Part shown: in pieces, positions 42,295 through 50,376 of the stretch
Layout: every line of letters begins with the position of its first letter
Position numbering within the stretch: position 1 is the first letter of the stretch
Origin: Phycisphaerae bacterium
Lineage (GTDB): Bacteria > Planctomycetota > Phycisphaerae > Phycisphaerales > UBA1924
Length of the DNA stretch: 64,000 bases
Direction of reading: 5' to 3'
NCBI GenBank assembly: GCA_016873295.1
Contig: VGXM01000007.1
Span: forward strand, 1-64,000
Notes under the pieces: model-generated
What the model saw: only the letters and a program-made list of their open reading frames with translations
Told to the model about the DNA's origin: nothing
Database searches by the model: none
Program-made: the position numbers and the translations under genes

Positions 42295-44100
42295 ATGGCC
42301 ACCCTCAAATCCATCGGCGTCGGCACCAAGCTGCTGCTCCTGACCGCCCTGCTGCTGGCGATCGTCGCCATCGCCAACTTCGCCGTCTTCCTGCCCGGCT
42401 ACGCGCGCGACGTCCAGGCGACGCTCGTGGACAAGGCGGGCGCCTTCACCGCCGTCGCCGACGAGACCAAGAACCACGTGAGCAAACTCCAATCCTCCAA
42501 GACGTTCGACGTCGGGCCCATGCTGGAGGAAGTGCGGTCGGTCGTGGCCGCGAACGGCGACTACAAGACCACGCGGTTCTTCAGGACCATCCCGGTCGTC
42601 GCCGGTTGGCAGGCCGCGGGCGAGGCCGCCACGCGCGAGGGCATCGACTTCAACGTCGTGTCCTTCAACGCTCGCAACAAGGCCAACGAGCCCGCCGCCG
42701 GCTCGTTCACCGCGGGTCTGCTGCGCGAGCTCGAATCCGCCGCCAAGGACGGGAAGACCGAGTTCGTCTCGGGCGTGGACACGAAGACCAACACGCTGCA
42801 CTACCTGCGCGCGATCCGGCTCGACGAGAGCTGCATGATGTGCCACGGCGACCCCGCCAAGTACGACCAACGCGACGCCGCCGGCAACTACGACGGCAAG
42901 GACATCCTCGGGTTCACGATGGAGAACTGGAAGCCCGGCGACACGCACGGTGCGTTCGAGGTGAAGATGCCCCTGGACAAGATGGACGCGCAGGTCGCGG
43001 GCTTCTTCAAGCTGGGGCTGGGCGTGACGGTGCTGGCCTCGGTCCTGGGGTTCGCCGGGTTCTTCTTCATGCTGCGATCGCTCCTGACCCGCCCGGTCGC
43101 CCGTCTCGTGAAGGTGGCCGAGGGCGTGGCCGCCGGCGACCTGACCCAGCGGCTCGCCCTGAACCGCGGTGACGAGATCGGCACGCTGGGACAGAGCTTC
43201 GACAAGGTCGCGGACAACCTCTCGCAGATCATCGGCGAGGTCAAGCGCTCCGCCGCGGACGTCGCCGCCGCCAGCACCGAGATCGCCGCCAGCGCCGAGG
43301 AGATGGCCGCCGGGCTCAACAAGCAGGAGAGCCAGACCTCCCAGGTGTCCGCGGCGGTGACCCAGATGTCGCAGTCGGTCTCCGAGGTCGCCAAGCAGAG
43401 CGCCGAGGCCACCCAGGCCGCCGCCGAGTCGGGGCGCGAGGCCAACTCGGGGGGCGACGTCGTCGCCAAGAGCATCAGCGAGATGGAGGCCATCGCCCAG
43501 CAGGTCAACTCGTCGGCCACCGTCGTCGGGGCCCTGGGCAAGAAGAGCGAGGAGATCGGACAGATCATCGGCGTTATCAACGACATCGCCGACCAGACCA
43601 ACCTGCTGGCGCTCAACGCCGCCATCGAGGCCGCCCGCGCCGGCGAGCACGGGCGCGGGTTCGCCGTCGTCGCCGACGAGGTCCGCAAGCTCGCCGAACG
43701 CACCACCAAGGCCACCGAGGAGGTCGCCAACAGCATCCGCCAGATCCAGGGCGACACGGGCACCGCCGTCCGCCAGATCGAGGACAGCACCAAGCGTGTC
43801 TCGACGGGGGTGGAGCTGGCCAACTCGGCCGGGCAGGCCCTCGAGCGCATCGTGGCGTCGTCCAACAACGTGCAGACGATGGTGCAGAACATCGCCGCCG
43901 CCGCCACCGAGCAGGCCGCCGCCAGCGAGCAGATCTCGCGCTCGGTCGAGGCGATCACGGCGATCAGCCGCGAGTCGAGCCAGGGCGCCCAGCAGACCGC
44001 CCAGGCCGTCACCCAGCTCTCGTCCCAGGCCGAGAAGCTCCGCACGCTCGTCGACCGCTTCAAGGTGAACGAGGCCGGGCAGACGCGCCGCGGCTCCTGA
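42295..44100 (+). CDS. methyl-accepting chemotaxis protein with Tll0287-like haem-binding sensor
   Basis: 601 residues. Transmembrane helix 1 is at about 11-33. A periplasmic sensor (about 34-235) has a c-type haem motif CMMCH at 180-184 within [16 protein letters not shown], the pattern of the DUF3365/Tll0287-like domain. TM2 is at about 238-262, followed by HAMP ([32 protein letters not shown]). A long coiled-coil signalling domain has the hairpin tip [21 protein letters not shown], the CheA/CheW contact. The haem suggests sensing of redox state, oxygen or nitric oxide. Further in-frame ATGs lie upstream, but the chosen ATG at 42295 directly precedes the first membrane helix. It interrupts the pdh cluster. 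Confidence 0.93.
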   Translation: MATLKSIGVGTKLLLLTALLLAIVAIANFAVFLPGYARDVQATLVDKAGAFTAVADETKNHVSKLQSSKTFDVGPMLEEVRSVVAANGDYKTTRFFRTIPVVAGWQAAGEAATREGIDFNVVSFNARNKANEPAAGSFTAGLLRELESAAKDGKTEFVSGVDTKTNTLHYLRAIRLDESCMMCHGDPAKYDQRDAAGNYDGKDILGFTMENWKPGDTHGAFEVKMPLDKMDAQVAGFFKLGLGVTVLASVLGFAGFFFMLRSLLTRPVARLVKVAEGVAAGDLTQRLALNRGDEIGTLGQSFDKVADNLSQIIGEVKRSAADVAAASTEIAASAEEMAAGLNKQESQTSQVSAAVTQMSQSVSEVAKQSAEATQAAAESGREANSGGDVVAKSISEMEAIAQQVNSSATVVGALGKKSEEIGQIIGVINDIADQTNLLALNAAIEAARAGEHGRGFAVVADEVRKLAERTTKATEEVANSIRQIQGDTGTAVRQIEDSTKRVSTGVELANSAGQALERIVASSNNVQTMVQNIAAAATEQAAASEQISRSVEAITAISRESSQGAQQTAQAVTQLSSQAEKLRTLVDRFKVNEAGQTRRGS

Positions 44101-44115
44101 AGAGGATCCTCAACC

Positions 44116-44164
44116 CGCCACCCCGGGCCGTGACGCCCCGCGCCACGCACCCGGGGTGGTGGCG
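44116..44164 (+). terminator. candidate terminator stem-loop after the chemoreceptor
   Basis: CGCCACCCCGGG (44116-44127) pairs with CCCGGGGTGGTGGCG (44150-44164) apart from a three-base bulge. The stem is very stable and lies 15 bases beyond the stop; no U-tract. Confidence 0.4.
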
Positions 44165-44234
44165 CGCGCACCGAGCATCGGCGCGGGCGACGCGCCGGTT
44201 CGCGGAGCCGCAATCCACACCATGACCTGTCGCC

Positions 44235-44954
44235 ATGCTCACCCACGTCATCGCGTCGGCGCTTCCGGCGCCGGCGGCCCTCGCCGCGCCGCCCACGCCG
44301 GCCCCCAACTCCGCCGCCATCATGGCCGACGACCTCGGATGGGGAGAGCCGGGCTGCTGCGGACAGGAGAGGATCCGCACGCCCCGACCCGACCGGATGG
44401 CCGCGGAGGGCGCCCGATTCACGCAGGCCTGCTCCCCGGCGCCCGTGTGCGCCCCCACCCGATGCTCGCTCATGACGGGCCTCCACACGGGGCACGCGCC
44501 CATCCGCGACAACCGGGAGGTGCAGCCGGAGGGTCAGGCTCCGCTGTCCGCCGGCACCGTGACGCTGCCCCGCGTGCTGAAGGGCGCCGGGTACGCCACC
44601 GGCATGTTCGGCAAGTGGCGCCTGGGCGCGCCCGGCTCGGAGGGCGAGCCCAACCGACACGGGTTCGACCGGTTCTTCGGCTACCTCTGCCGGCGGCAGG
44701 CCCACAACTTCTGCCCGACTCACCTCCGGCGCAACGCCGAGAGGGTCGTCCTCGAGGGCAACACCAAGGGCAGCCTCGTCGGCACGCACGACGCGCATGA
44801 CCTCTTTTTCGCCGAAGCCCTCGCCTTCATCCGCGACCGCCGCGACAGGCCCTTCTTCGTCTTGTTCGAGCAGGCCCGCCGGCTCATGGCCGACCTGCGG
44901 ATCCGGTCCGAGCCCTTCCCCTTCCCGGCTTTGGACGCTCCGTCCCCCCGCTGA
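44235..44954 (+). CDS. internally deleted arylsulfatase remnant
   Basis: 239 residues, about half the usual sulfatase length. The N-terminal half is recognisable: IMADDLGWGEPGCCGQ (metal-binding DD), RTPRPDRMAAEGARFTQ, then the formylglycine signature PVCAPTRCSLMTGLHTGH with Cys and Arg in place. GMFGKWRLG and GFDRFFGYL follow. After RPFFVLFEQ the text jumps straight to RRLMADLRIRSEPFPFPALD, which resembles the extreme C-terminus of sulfatases. A block of about 200-250 residues holding the remaining metal and sulfate ligands is therefore missing, with the frame kept. Several conserved positions are also altered (GKWRLG for GKWGLG). I expect it to be inactive. It lies between the chemoreceptor and pdhB. 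Confidence 0.75.
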   Translation: MLTHVIASALPAPAALAAPPTPAPNSAAIMADDLGWGEPGCCGQERIRTPRPDRMAAEGARFTQACSPAPVCAPTRCSLMTGLHTGHAPIRDNREVQPEGQAPLSAGTVTLPRVLKGAGYATGMFGKWRLGAPGSEGEPNRHGFDRFFGYLCRRQAHNFCPTHLRRNAERVVLEGNTKGSLVGTHDAHDLFFAEALAFIRDRRDRPFFVLFEQARRLMADLRIRSEPFPFPALDAPSPR

Positions 44955-45093
44955 CGCTGGCGGCGCGGAACCCGGTGACGCCGCCCCCTAGACTAAGGTT
45001 CGCGCCGGCGAGCGCCACCGAACAGACCCAGAATCCGATCGCCAATAACGCCTTCGGCACCACGCGGCCGGCGCCCCGCCCGAGAAACACCGC

Positions 45094-46155
45094 ATGAACA
45101 CGGCCACGCGCCAGCGAACCCGCCCTCCGCTCGACGAGCTGCTCGCCCGCCCCCTGCCGCCGCGCAAGGGCGACCGCCTCATCCAGTTCCGCGAGGCCCT
45201 GCGCGAGGCCATGACCGAGGAGATGCGCCGCGACGACCGCGTCTTCCTCATCGGCGAAGAAGTCGCCCAGTACAACGGCGCGTACAAGGTCAGCCAGGGG
45301 ATGCTCGACGTCTTCGGCGAGAAGCGCGTCATCGACACCCCCATCAGCGAGAACGGGTTCGCCGGGCTCGCCATCGCCGCCGCCATGTACGGCCTGCGCC
45401 CCATCGTCGAGTTCATGTCCTGGTCCTTCTCCCTCGTCGCCGCCGACCAGATCCTCAACAACGCCCCCAAGATGCTCTACATGTCGGGCGGGCAATGGGG
45501 CTGCCCCGTGGTCTTCCGCGGCAACGACGGGGCGGGCGGGCAGCTCGGCTCCACGCACTCCTGGTGCGTCGAGGGCCTCTACTCCAACGTGCCGGGCGTC
45601 AAGATCGTCATCCCCTCCTGCCCCTACGACGCCAAGGGCCTCCTCAAGACCTCCATCGTCGACGACGACCCCGTCTTCTTCCTCGAGTCCGAACGCATGC
45701 TGGGCGACAAGGGGCACGTCCCCGAGGAGGAGTACTACATCCCCTTCGGGCAGGCCGCGCTGCGGCGCGAGGGCGACGCCTGCACGCTCGTCTCCTTCGG
45801 GCGCCCCGTGAACTTCTGCCTCGAAGCCGCGGACGAACTGGGCAGGCAGGGCATCGAGGTCGACGTGCTGGACATGCGGACCATCCGCCCCCTCGACATC
45901 GACAGCGTGCTGGCGAGCGTCCGAAAGACCGGGCGCGTCGTCGTCGTCGACCAGTCCTGGCCCTTCGCCGGCGTCGCCAGCGAGGTGGTCACGCAGGTCT
46001 GCGAGCGCGGCTTTGACTACCTCGACCACCAGCCCGTCCGCGTCAACTCCGACGACGTCCCCGCCCCCTACGCCCGCAACCTCGAACTGGCCTTCCTCCC
46101 CAACAAGGACAAGATCGTCGCGGCGGTGCGGCGCGTTGTCGCGCCTGGACCCTGA
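45094..46155 (+). CDS. pdhB: pyruvate dehydrogenase E1 component, beta subunit
   Basis: 353 residues, a little longer than usual at the N-terminus (the family typically starts at ITFREALREAM). FREALREAMTEEMRRDDRVF lies near 31. GEEVAQYNGAYKVSQGML and RVIDTPISENGFAGLAIAAA form the ThDP-facing half, FMSWSFSLVAADQILNNAPK follows, and RTIRPLDIDSV and VVVDQSWPFAG form the C-terminal transketolase domain. With PdhA it decarboxylates 2-oxoacids and reductively acetylates E2. A TAGACT hexamer near 44989 could be its own -10, which would make sense given its separation from pdhA. It is followed by the four-helix-bundle cassette and pdhC. Confidence 0.95.
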   Translation: MNTATRQRTRPPLDELLARPLPPRKGDRLIQFREALREAMTEEMRRDDRVFLIGEEVAQYNGAYKVSQGMLDVFGEKRVIDTPISENGFAGLAIAAAMYGLRPIVEFMSWSFSLVAADQILNNAPKMLYMSGGQWGCPVVFRGNDGAGGQLGSTHSWCVEGLYSNVPGVKIVIPSCPYDAKGLLKTSIVDDDPVFFLESERMLGDKGHVPEEEYYIPFGQAALRREGDACTLVSFGRPVNFCLEAADELGRQGIEVDVLDMRTIRPLDIDSVLASVRKTGRVVVVDQSWPFAGVASEVVTQVCERGFDYLDHQPVRVNSDDVPAPYARNLELAFLPNKDKIVAAVRRVVAPGP

Positions 46156-46165
46156 GCGGACCGCG

Positions 46166-46198
46166 AAAGGGCCAGATACTCAGAGGCGCAGATCGCCA
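46166..46198. repeat. terminal inverted repeat (pdhB side) of four-helix-bundle cassette 2
   Basis: 33 bases containing agggccagat and further cagat/gcagat words. They match the reverse complement of 46614-46646 at 26 of 33 positions without gaps. It begins 10 bases after the pdhB stop and ends 18 bases before the cassette gene. Confidence 0.75.
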
Positions 46199-46216
46199 GA
46201 TGAAGGCACCGAACGC

Positions 46217-46594
46217 ATGGGACGGCTCGACCCCAACCTGCTCGCCCGATTCGAAGGCTTCTGCGACCGGATGGTCGGGCTCGCCGAAGACATCGAGCGT
46301 GAGGGGCGATCGCGCCGCGTGTCCGAGCAGGTCCTCGGGGCCGGGGCCGGCGTTGGGGCGAATCTGTTCGAGGCCGACGAGGCGTTGAGCCGCAAGGACT
46401 TCGCCAAGTGCGTCGGGATCGCGCTCAAGGAGATCAATGAGCGTCGATTCTGGCTCCGCCTCGCCTCTCGCCGGGCGTGGCGCCCCGAGCCATCGCTCTC
46501 TTCGCTGCTCACCGAGGCCGAGGAACTCAAGCGGATCCTCGGCGCCATCCTGACCCGCACCCGCCGAGCGGACGCCGCCACGAGCACTCGATGA
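46217..46594 (+). CDS. four-helix-bundle protein (TIGR02436/S23-like), intact
   Basis: 125 residues. RLDPNLLARFEGFCDRMVGL, then RRVSEQVLGAGAGVGANLFE and ADEALSRKDFAKCVGIALKE, then INERRFWLRLASRRAW and LLTEAEELKRILGAILTRT give the four amphipathic helices of the family found in 23S rRNA intervening sequences and in Avd of diversity-generating retroelements. These proteins form pentameric rings that can bind nucleic acid; the cellular role is unknown. I used the ATG at 46217. It lies between pdhB and pdhC, co-directional, with gaps of 61 and 66 bases that are almost filled by terminal inverted repeats. No reverse transcriptase or variable repeat is in the window. Unlike its relative at 4277-4649 it has no frameshift. 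Confidence 0.9.
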   Translation: MGRLDPNLLARFEGFCDRMVGLAEDIEREGRSRRVSEQVLGAGAGVGANLFEADEALSRKDFAKCVGIALKEINERRFWLRLASRRAWRPEPSLSSLLTEAEELKRILGAILTRTRRADAATSTR

Positions 46595-46613
46595 CACTCC
46601 GCCCGTCCGAACA

Positions 46614-46646
46614 TGGCTCTCTGCCCATCTGACCATCTGGCCCTCT
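46614..46646. repeat. terminal inverted repeat (pdhC side) of four-helix-bundle cassette 2
   Basis: Reverse complement begins agagggccagatggtcagat and pairs with 46166-46198 (26 of 33 identical, including a run of nine, gggccagat). It ends 14 bases before the pdhC ATG, immediately ahead of that gene's GGAG ribosome site. Confidence 0.75.
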
Positions 46647-46660
46647 CCCCGGAGTTCCCG

Positions 46661-47944
46661 ATGCCCATCGAGATCACCATGCCCCGCCTCTCGGACACGA
46701 TGCAGCAGGGCACCGTCGTCAAGTGGAACGTCCGGGAGGGCCAGGAGGTGTCCTCCGGCGACGTGATCGCCGACATCGAGACGGACAAGGCGACCATGGA
46801 GCTCCAGTCCTTCGACGACGGCACCGTCGCCAGCCTCGCCGTGCCCGAGGGCAAGACCGTCGCCGTCGGCACCGTGATCGCCGTGCTCGCCGCCAAGGGG
46901 GAGGACGCGTCCGCCGCGAGCGCGGCGAAGACCGCCCCGGCGGTCAAGGCCGAGGGCGAGACCGCCGCGCCCTCCGCCACCGCCGTCGCAGAGCCCAAGG
47001 CCGCCCCGCGCCGCGAGGAGTCCGCGACGAGCAACGGCGGGCGCGTCTTCGCCTCGCCCCTGGCCCGCAAGATCGCCGAGGAGTCCGGCGTGGACCTCGG
47101 ACGCGTCCAGGGCTCGGGCCCCGGCGGGCGCATCATCCGGCGCGACGTCGAGCAGGCCGTCGGTCAGGCGCCGGCCGCGGGCGCCGCGCCCGCTGCCGCC
47201 GCCCCCTCCGTGCCGCCCCTCGGCGCCGCGCTCAAGGGCAAGACGGTGCCGCTCTCCAACATGCGCCGCGTCATCGCGCGTCGCCTGGTCGAGAGCAAGC
47301 AGGCCGTCCCCCACTACCAGGTCACCGTCGAGGTCGACATGGACCCGCTCCTCAGCCTGCGCAAGCAGCTCAACGAGCAGCTGGCCTCGCAGGGCGTCAA
47401 GCTCAGCGTCAACGACTTCCTCGTCCGCGCCTGCGCCCTGGCCATGCACTCGCACCCCTACGTCAACAGCCGCTGGGTCCCCACCGCCAACAACGAGGCG
47501 ATCGAACTCCTCGCCGAGGTCAACGTCGCCATCGCCATCGCCCTCCCCGAGGAGAAGGGCGGCGGCCTGGTCGTCGCCACCATCCGCCGCGCCGACCAGA
47601 TCGGCCTCCGCCAGATCTCCGCCGAGTCCAAGCGCCTCGCCGACAAGGCCCGCGCCAAGGGCCTTTCGCCCGAGGAGATGGGCGACTCCACCTTCACCAT
47701 CTCCAACCTGGGCATGTTCGGCGTGGCCCACTTCACCGCCATCATCAACCCGCCCAACGTCGCCATCCTCGCCGTGGGCGGCGCCATCGAGCGCCCCGTG
47801 GTCAAGAACGGGCAGGTCGTGCCCGGGCACGTCATGGCCATGACCATGTCCAGCGACCACCGCGTCGTCGACGGCGCCATGGCCGCCCAGTACCTGGCTA
47901 CCGTCAGGCAACTCCTCGAGTCGCCCGCGACGCTGCTGGTCTGA
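46661..47944 (+). CDS. pdhC: dihydrolipoamide acetyltransferase E2 of pyruvate dehydrogenase
   Basis: 427 residues. One lipoyl domain (MPIEITMPRLSDTMQQGTVV, attachment Lys43 in ETDKATM) is followed by an Ala/Pro/Glu-rich linker. A peripheral-subunit-binding domain near 128-165 (VFASPLARKIAEESGVDLGR, GSGPGGRIIRRDV) docks E1 or E3. The catalytic acyltransferase core ends in SSDHRVVDGAMAAQYL with the active His400 and Asp404. It accepts the acetyl group from E1 and passes it to CoA. I used the ATG at 46661 with GGAG seven bases upstream; further in-frame starts upstream lie inside the inverted repeat and are unlikely. No E3 (lpd) gene follows. Confidence 0.96.
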   Translation: MPIEITMPRLSDTMQQGTVVKWNVREGQEVSSGDVIADIETDKATMELQSFDDGTVASLAVPEGKTVAVGTVIAVLAAKGEDASAASAAKTAPAVKAEGETAAPSATAVAEPKAAPRREESATSNGGRVFASPLARKIAEESGVDLGRVQGSGPGGRIIRRDVEQAVGQAPAAGAAPAAAAPSVPPLGAALKGKTVPLSNMRRVIARRLVESKQAVPHYQVTVEVDMDPLLSLRKQLNEQLASQGVKLSVNDFLVRACALAMHSHPYVNSRWVPTANNEAIELLAEVNVAIAIALPEEKGGGLVVATIRRADQIGLRQISAESKRLADKARAKGLSPEEMGDSTFTISNLGMFGVAHFTAIINPPNVAILAVGGAIERPVVKNGQVVPGHVMAMTMSSDHRVVDGAMAAQYLATVRQLLESPATLLV

Positions 47945-48069
47945 CACGCACCCCCTTCGCGCCCCGGCGGATCCGGCTCGCGGGGCTCGGGATCATGGCA
48001 TCCCGGGATTCGCGGAGCCTCATCCCGGGCCTGAGGGGCACGTGCGGAACCGGGCGACCACCACCCCGG

Positions 48070-48075
48070 TATAAC
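48070..48075 (+). promoter_or_regulatory. -10 element giving an apparently leaderless transcript
   Basis: TATAAC, a lone A/T hexamer in GC-rich sequence, ends eight bases before the ATG at 48084. Transcription should begin at or within one or two bases of that ATG, and no Shine-Dalgarno sequence is present. The same spacing is seen at 54168-54173. Confidence 0.45.
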
Positions 48076-48083
48076 CTGCGCCG

Positions 48084-49550
48084 ATGCCGGGCTGGTACGA
48101 CCTCATCCCCACGCCCCAGGCCGTCCTCTGGTTCATGGCCGCCTTCCTCCTGGCCTGGGGCCTTTCCGTGCTGCCCCGGGCCGTCACCCGCACGCGCGGC
48201 CTGCGCTGCCCGGCGTGCGCCCAGCCCATGAAGCCAGAGCACGGCACGCGCTGCCCCGCCTGCCTCAACGACGCCTCCACCGAATCCAACCTCCACCACC
48301 GCCGCCGACGCCCCTTCTGCTTTACCGTTGGCGCGCTCGCCATCGTCGCGGGCACCACCGCCGCCATGGGCGCGGTGTACGTCGGACGATTCGTGCGCCA
48401 CGGCTCGTCCGCGCTCTCCGACAGCGGCGCCTGGCACGCCACCGCCACGGGGCTCATCGCGTTCGCCATCGTCTTCGCGGCATGGGCCTGCCGCGGCGAC
48501 CGCAGCCGAGGACGGCGCCGCTGCCCCAGGTGCTGGTACTCCATGGCTGCCACGGCGGGTCAGTGCCCCGAGTGCGGCTTCTCGTCATCGTCCGACCGCG
48601 ACTGGTACCGCCCGCGCCGCCGACGGCGCTCGCTCGCCGCCTCCGCGCTCCTGGCCGCCCTCGCATTGGGCCTCCTGGCCACGCCCCGCGTCATCCGCTA
48701 CGGCTGGGCCGGCGCCGTCCCCACGACCGTCCTGATCGCGGGGCTGCCGTGGCTCCCCGAGCGCCTCATCGACTCGCGATTCAGCTTCGCTCCCAACCCC
48801 GGCGCGCTGAGCCATCGCGTCGCAACCGGGGAGCTTTGGGCATGGCAGAGCCTATGGCTTCGGCGACGCTCGCTCGCCGTTGCTTCGGATCCGCCGACCG
48901 ACGAGGTGTTCTTCAGGGCGATCCCCTTCGCCGACCCGGGTGAACTTGGTTCCGTCGCGACGGCGCTCGTCCTGCGCCAAGCTTCGCTCCTGGCGTCGAG
49001 TGACCCCGCCGTCCGCGCCACCGCCTTGGATCATCGCATCCTGGTCTGGCGCATGGGCGTCGAAGGGCCGGTGCCCGGGCTCTCGTCGTTTCGCGTCGGC
49101 CTCCTCGCGGCCCTCGACGATGAACGCAGCGACGTCCGCGCCCTGGCTGCCGAGATCATCGGCCACCTCGAATCGCTGGCCTCCCATGAGGCCGAGCGAC
49201 TGGCCAATGCTCTGGAAGACCAACCCTGGGTGCAGCGCTCGGCGTTTGCGGCGCTCGCTCGACACCTCGGGCGCGCGCCCGAGGTTGTGCTCGCCGCGCT
49301 CACCGACTACGCCGACCCATCGGGCATCGACCAGACGCCCGACTCGGCCCACAACAGGGGCGTCTTGCTCGCGATCGCTCTGCTGTTCAACGCCGCCGCC
49401 CCGCCATTCGATTCCGACGAGGCCCGCGCCGCCCTGGTTTCGCTCTCCCGCGCGCCCGATGCGCGGACCTCGCGCGCGGCACGCGAAGTGCTCGATCGCC
49501 TGGAGACCGGGCCTACACCGCCACCGACCGCGCCGCCTCCACCGCGTTGA
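48084..49550 (+). CDS. membrane protein with two zinc ribbons and HEAT-like repeats, function unknown
   Basis: 488 residues. Helix 1 lies near 12-32. Zinc ribbon 1 has CPAC (near 42) and CPAC (near 57). Helices lie near 78-98 and 118-135, and zinc ribbon 2 reads CPRCWYSMAATAGQCPECG near 148, a phrase recurrent in Phycisphaerae membrane proteins. Two further helices follow. The C-terminal half (about 285-480) is Ala/Leu/Asp-rich alpha-helical repeats reminiscent of HEAT (LAALDDERSDVRALAAEIIG, LEDQPWVQRSAFAALARHLG). No enzyme motif is visible. Its 3' end overlaps the convergent purQ by 38 bases. Codon use after about 48800 is slightly less GC-extreme than in its neighbours. Confidence 0.7.
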   Translation: MPGWYDLIPTPQAVLWFMAAFLLAWGLSVLPRAVTRTRGLRCPACAQPMKPEHGTRCPACLNDASTESNLHHRRRRPFCFTVGALAIVAGTTAAMGAVYVGRFVRHGSSALSDSGAWHATATGLIAFAIVFAAWACRGDRSRGRRRCPRCWYSMAATAGQCPECGFSSSSDRDWYRPRRRRRSLAASALLAALALGLLATPRVIRYGWAGAVPTTVLIAGLPWLPERLIDSRFSFAPNPGALSHRVATGELWAWQSLWLRRRSLAVASDPPTDEVFFRAIPFADPGELGSVATALVLRQASLLASSDPAVRATALDHRILVWRMGVEGPVPGLSSFRVGLLAALDDERSDVRALAAEIIGHLESLASHEAERLANALEDQPWVQRSAFAALARHLGRAPEVVLAALTDYADPSGIDQTPDSAHNRGVLLAIALLFNAAAPPFDSDEARAALVSLSRAPDARTSRAAREVLDRLETGPTPPPTAPPPPR

Positions 49551-50313
49551 TGAAGATCCGCAGCCCGGGCGTCTGGCCGCGGCGCTGCCCCTCGTCCAGC
49601 CGCGTCCACCACGGGTGCCGCGTCCAGTCCAGGTAGCGCTCCGGGTGCGGCATCAGCCCGAACACCCGCCCCGTCGCGTCGCACAGACCCGCCACCGCCC
49701 CCTCCGACCCGTTGTAGTTGTCCTTGTACCGCAGCGCCACCTGCCCCGCCGACTCCAGCCTCGCGAGCGTGCCCGGCGTGCCGAAGACCAGCCGACCCTC
49801 GCCGTGGGCCGACGGCAACCGCCCCACCTCGTCCCCCAGCCCCTCCAGCCCCCGCGTCCACACGCACACCGATTCCCTCACGAACTCCACGCCGCACCAC
49901 CGGTCCTCGTACCGGGCCGACACGTTGTCGCACAGCGCCGCCGTGGGCGTCGGCGGCGCGTCGATCGGCCACTCCTCGCCCCGCGCCGGCCCGGGCAACA
50001 GCCCCACCTGCACCAGCACCTGGAACCCGTTGCACACGCCGATCACCGGGCACCCGCGGACCACCGCCCCGCGCAGCGCCGGCCACAGACGCTCCCGCAC
50101 CCGCATCGCGAAGATCCGGCCCGACGCGATGTCGTCGCCGTAGCTGAACCCCCCCGGGAACCCGATCAGGTCCGCGTCCTCCATCCGCCGCGGCTCGGCG
50201 ATCACGCGATCCAGGTGCACCAGGTCCGGCGAGGCCCCGGCCATCTCGAAGGCCCGGCACAGCTCGGCGTCGCAGTTGGTCCCCGCCGCTCGGATCACAA
50301 GCGCCCTGGTCAT
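49513..50313 (-). CDS. purQ: phosphoribosylformylglycinamidine synthase subunit PurQ (glutaminase)
   Basis: Releases ammonia from glutamine for PurL in the fourth step of purine synthesis. 266 residues, within the range for stand-alone PurQ. Landmarks: ALVIRAAGTNCDAELCRAF at the start, GFPGGFSYGDDIASGRIF near 51, nucleophile Cys94 in IGVCNGFQVLVQ, and the His/Glu pair in GLMPHPERYLDW near 228. The start ATG at 50311-50313 gives the family-standard N-terminus. purL and purS are not in the window. The stop codon lies inside the coding end of the convergent zinc-ribbon gene. Confidence 0.94.
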   Translation of the reverse strand: MTRALVIRAAGTNCDAELCRAFEMAGASPDLVHLDRVIAEPRRMEDADLIGFPGGFSYGDDIASGRIFAMRVRERLWPALRGAVVRGCPVIGVCNGFQVLVQVGLLPGPARGEEWPIDAPPTPTAALCDNVSARYEDRWCGVEFVRESVCVWTRGLEGLGDEVGRLPSAHGEGRLVFGTPGTLARLESAGQVALRYKDNYNGSEGAVAGLCDATGRVFGLMPHPERYLDWTRHPWWTRLDEGQRRGQTPGLRIFINAVEAARSVAV

Positions 50314-50376
50314 GCACAAGCGTAGTCGCTCCCGCCCGGCCCCCGGACGTATCATGCATCAACCGGAGGACCCAAC

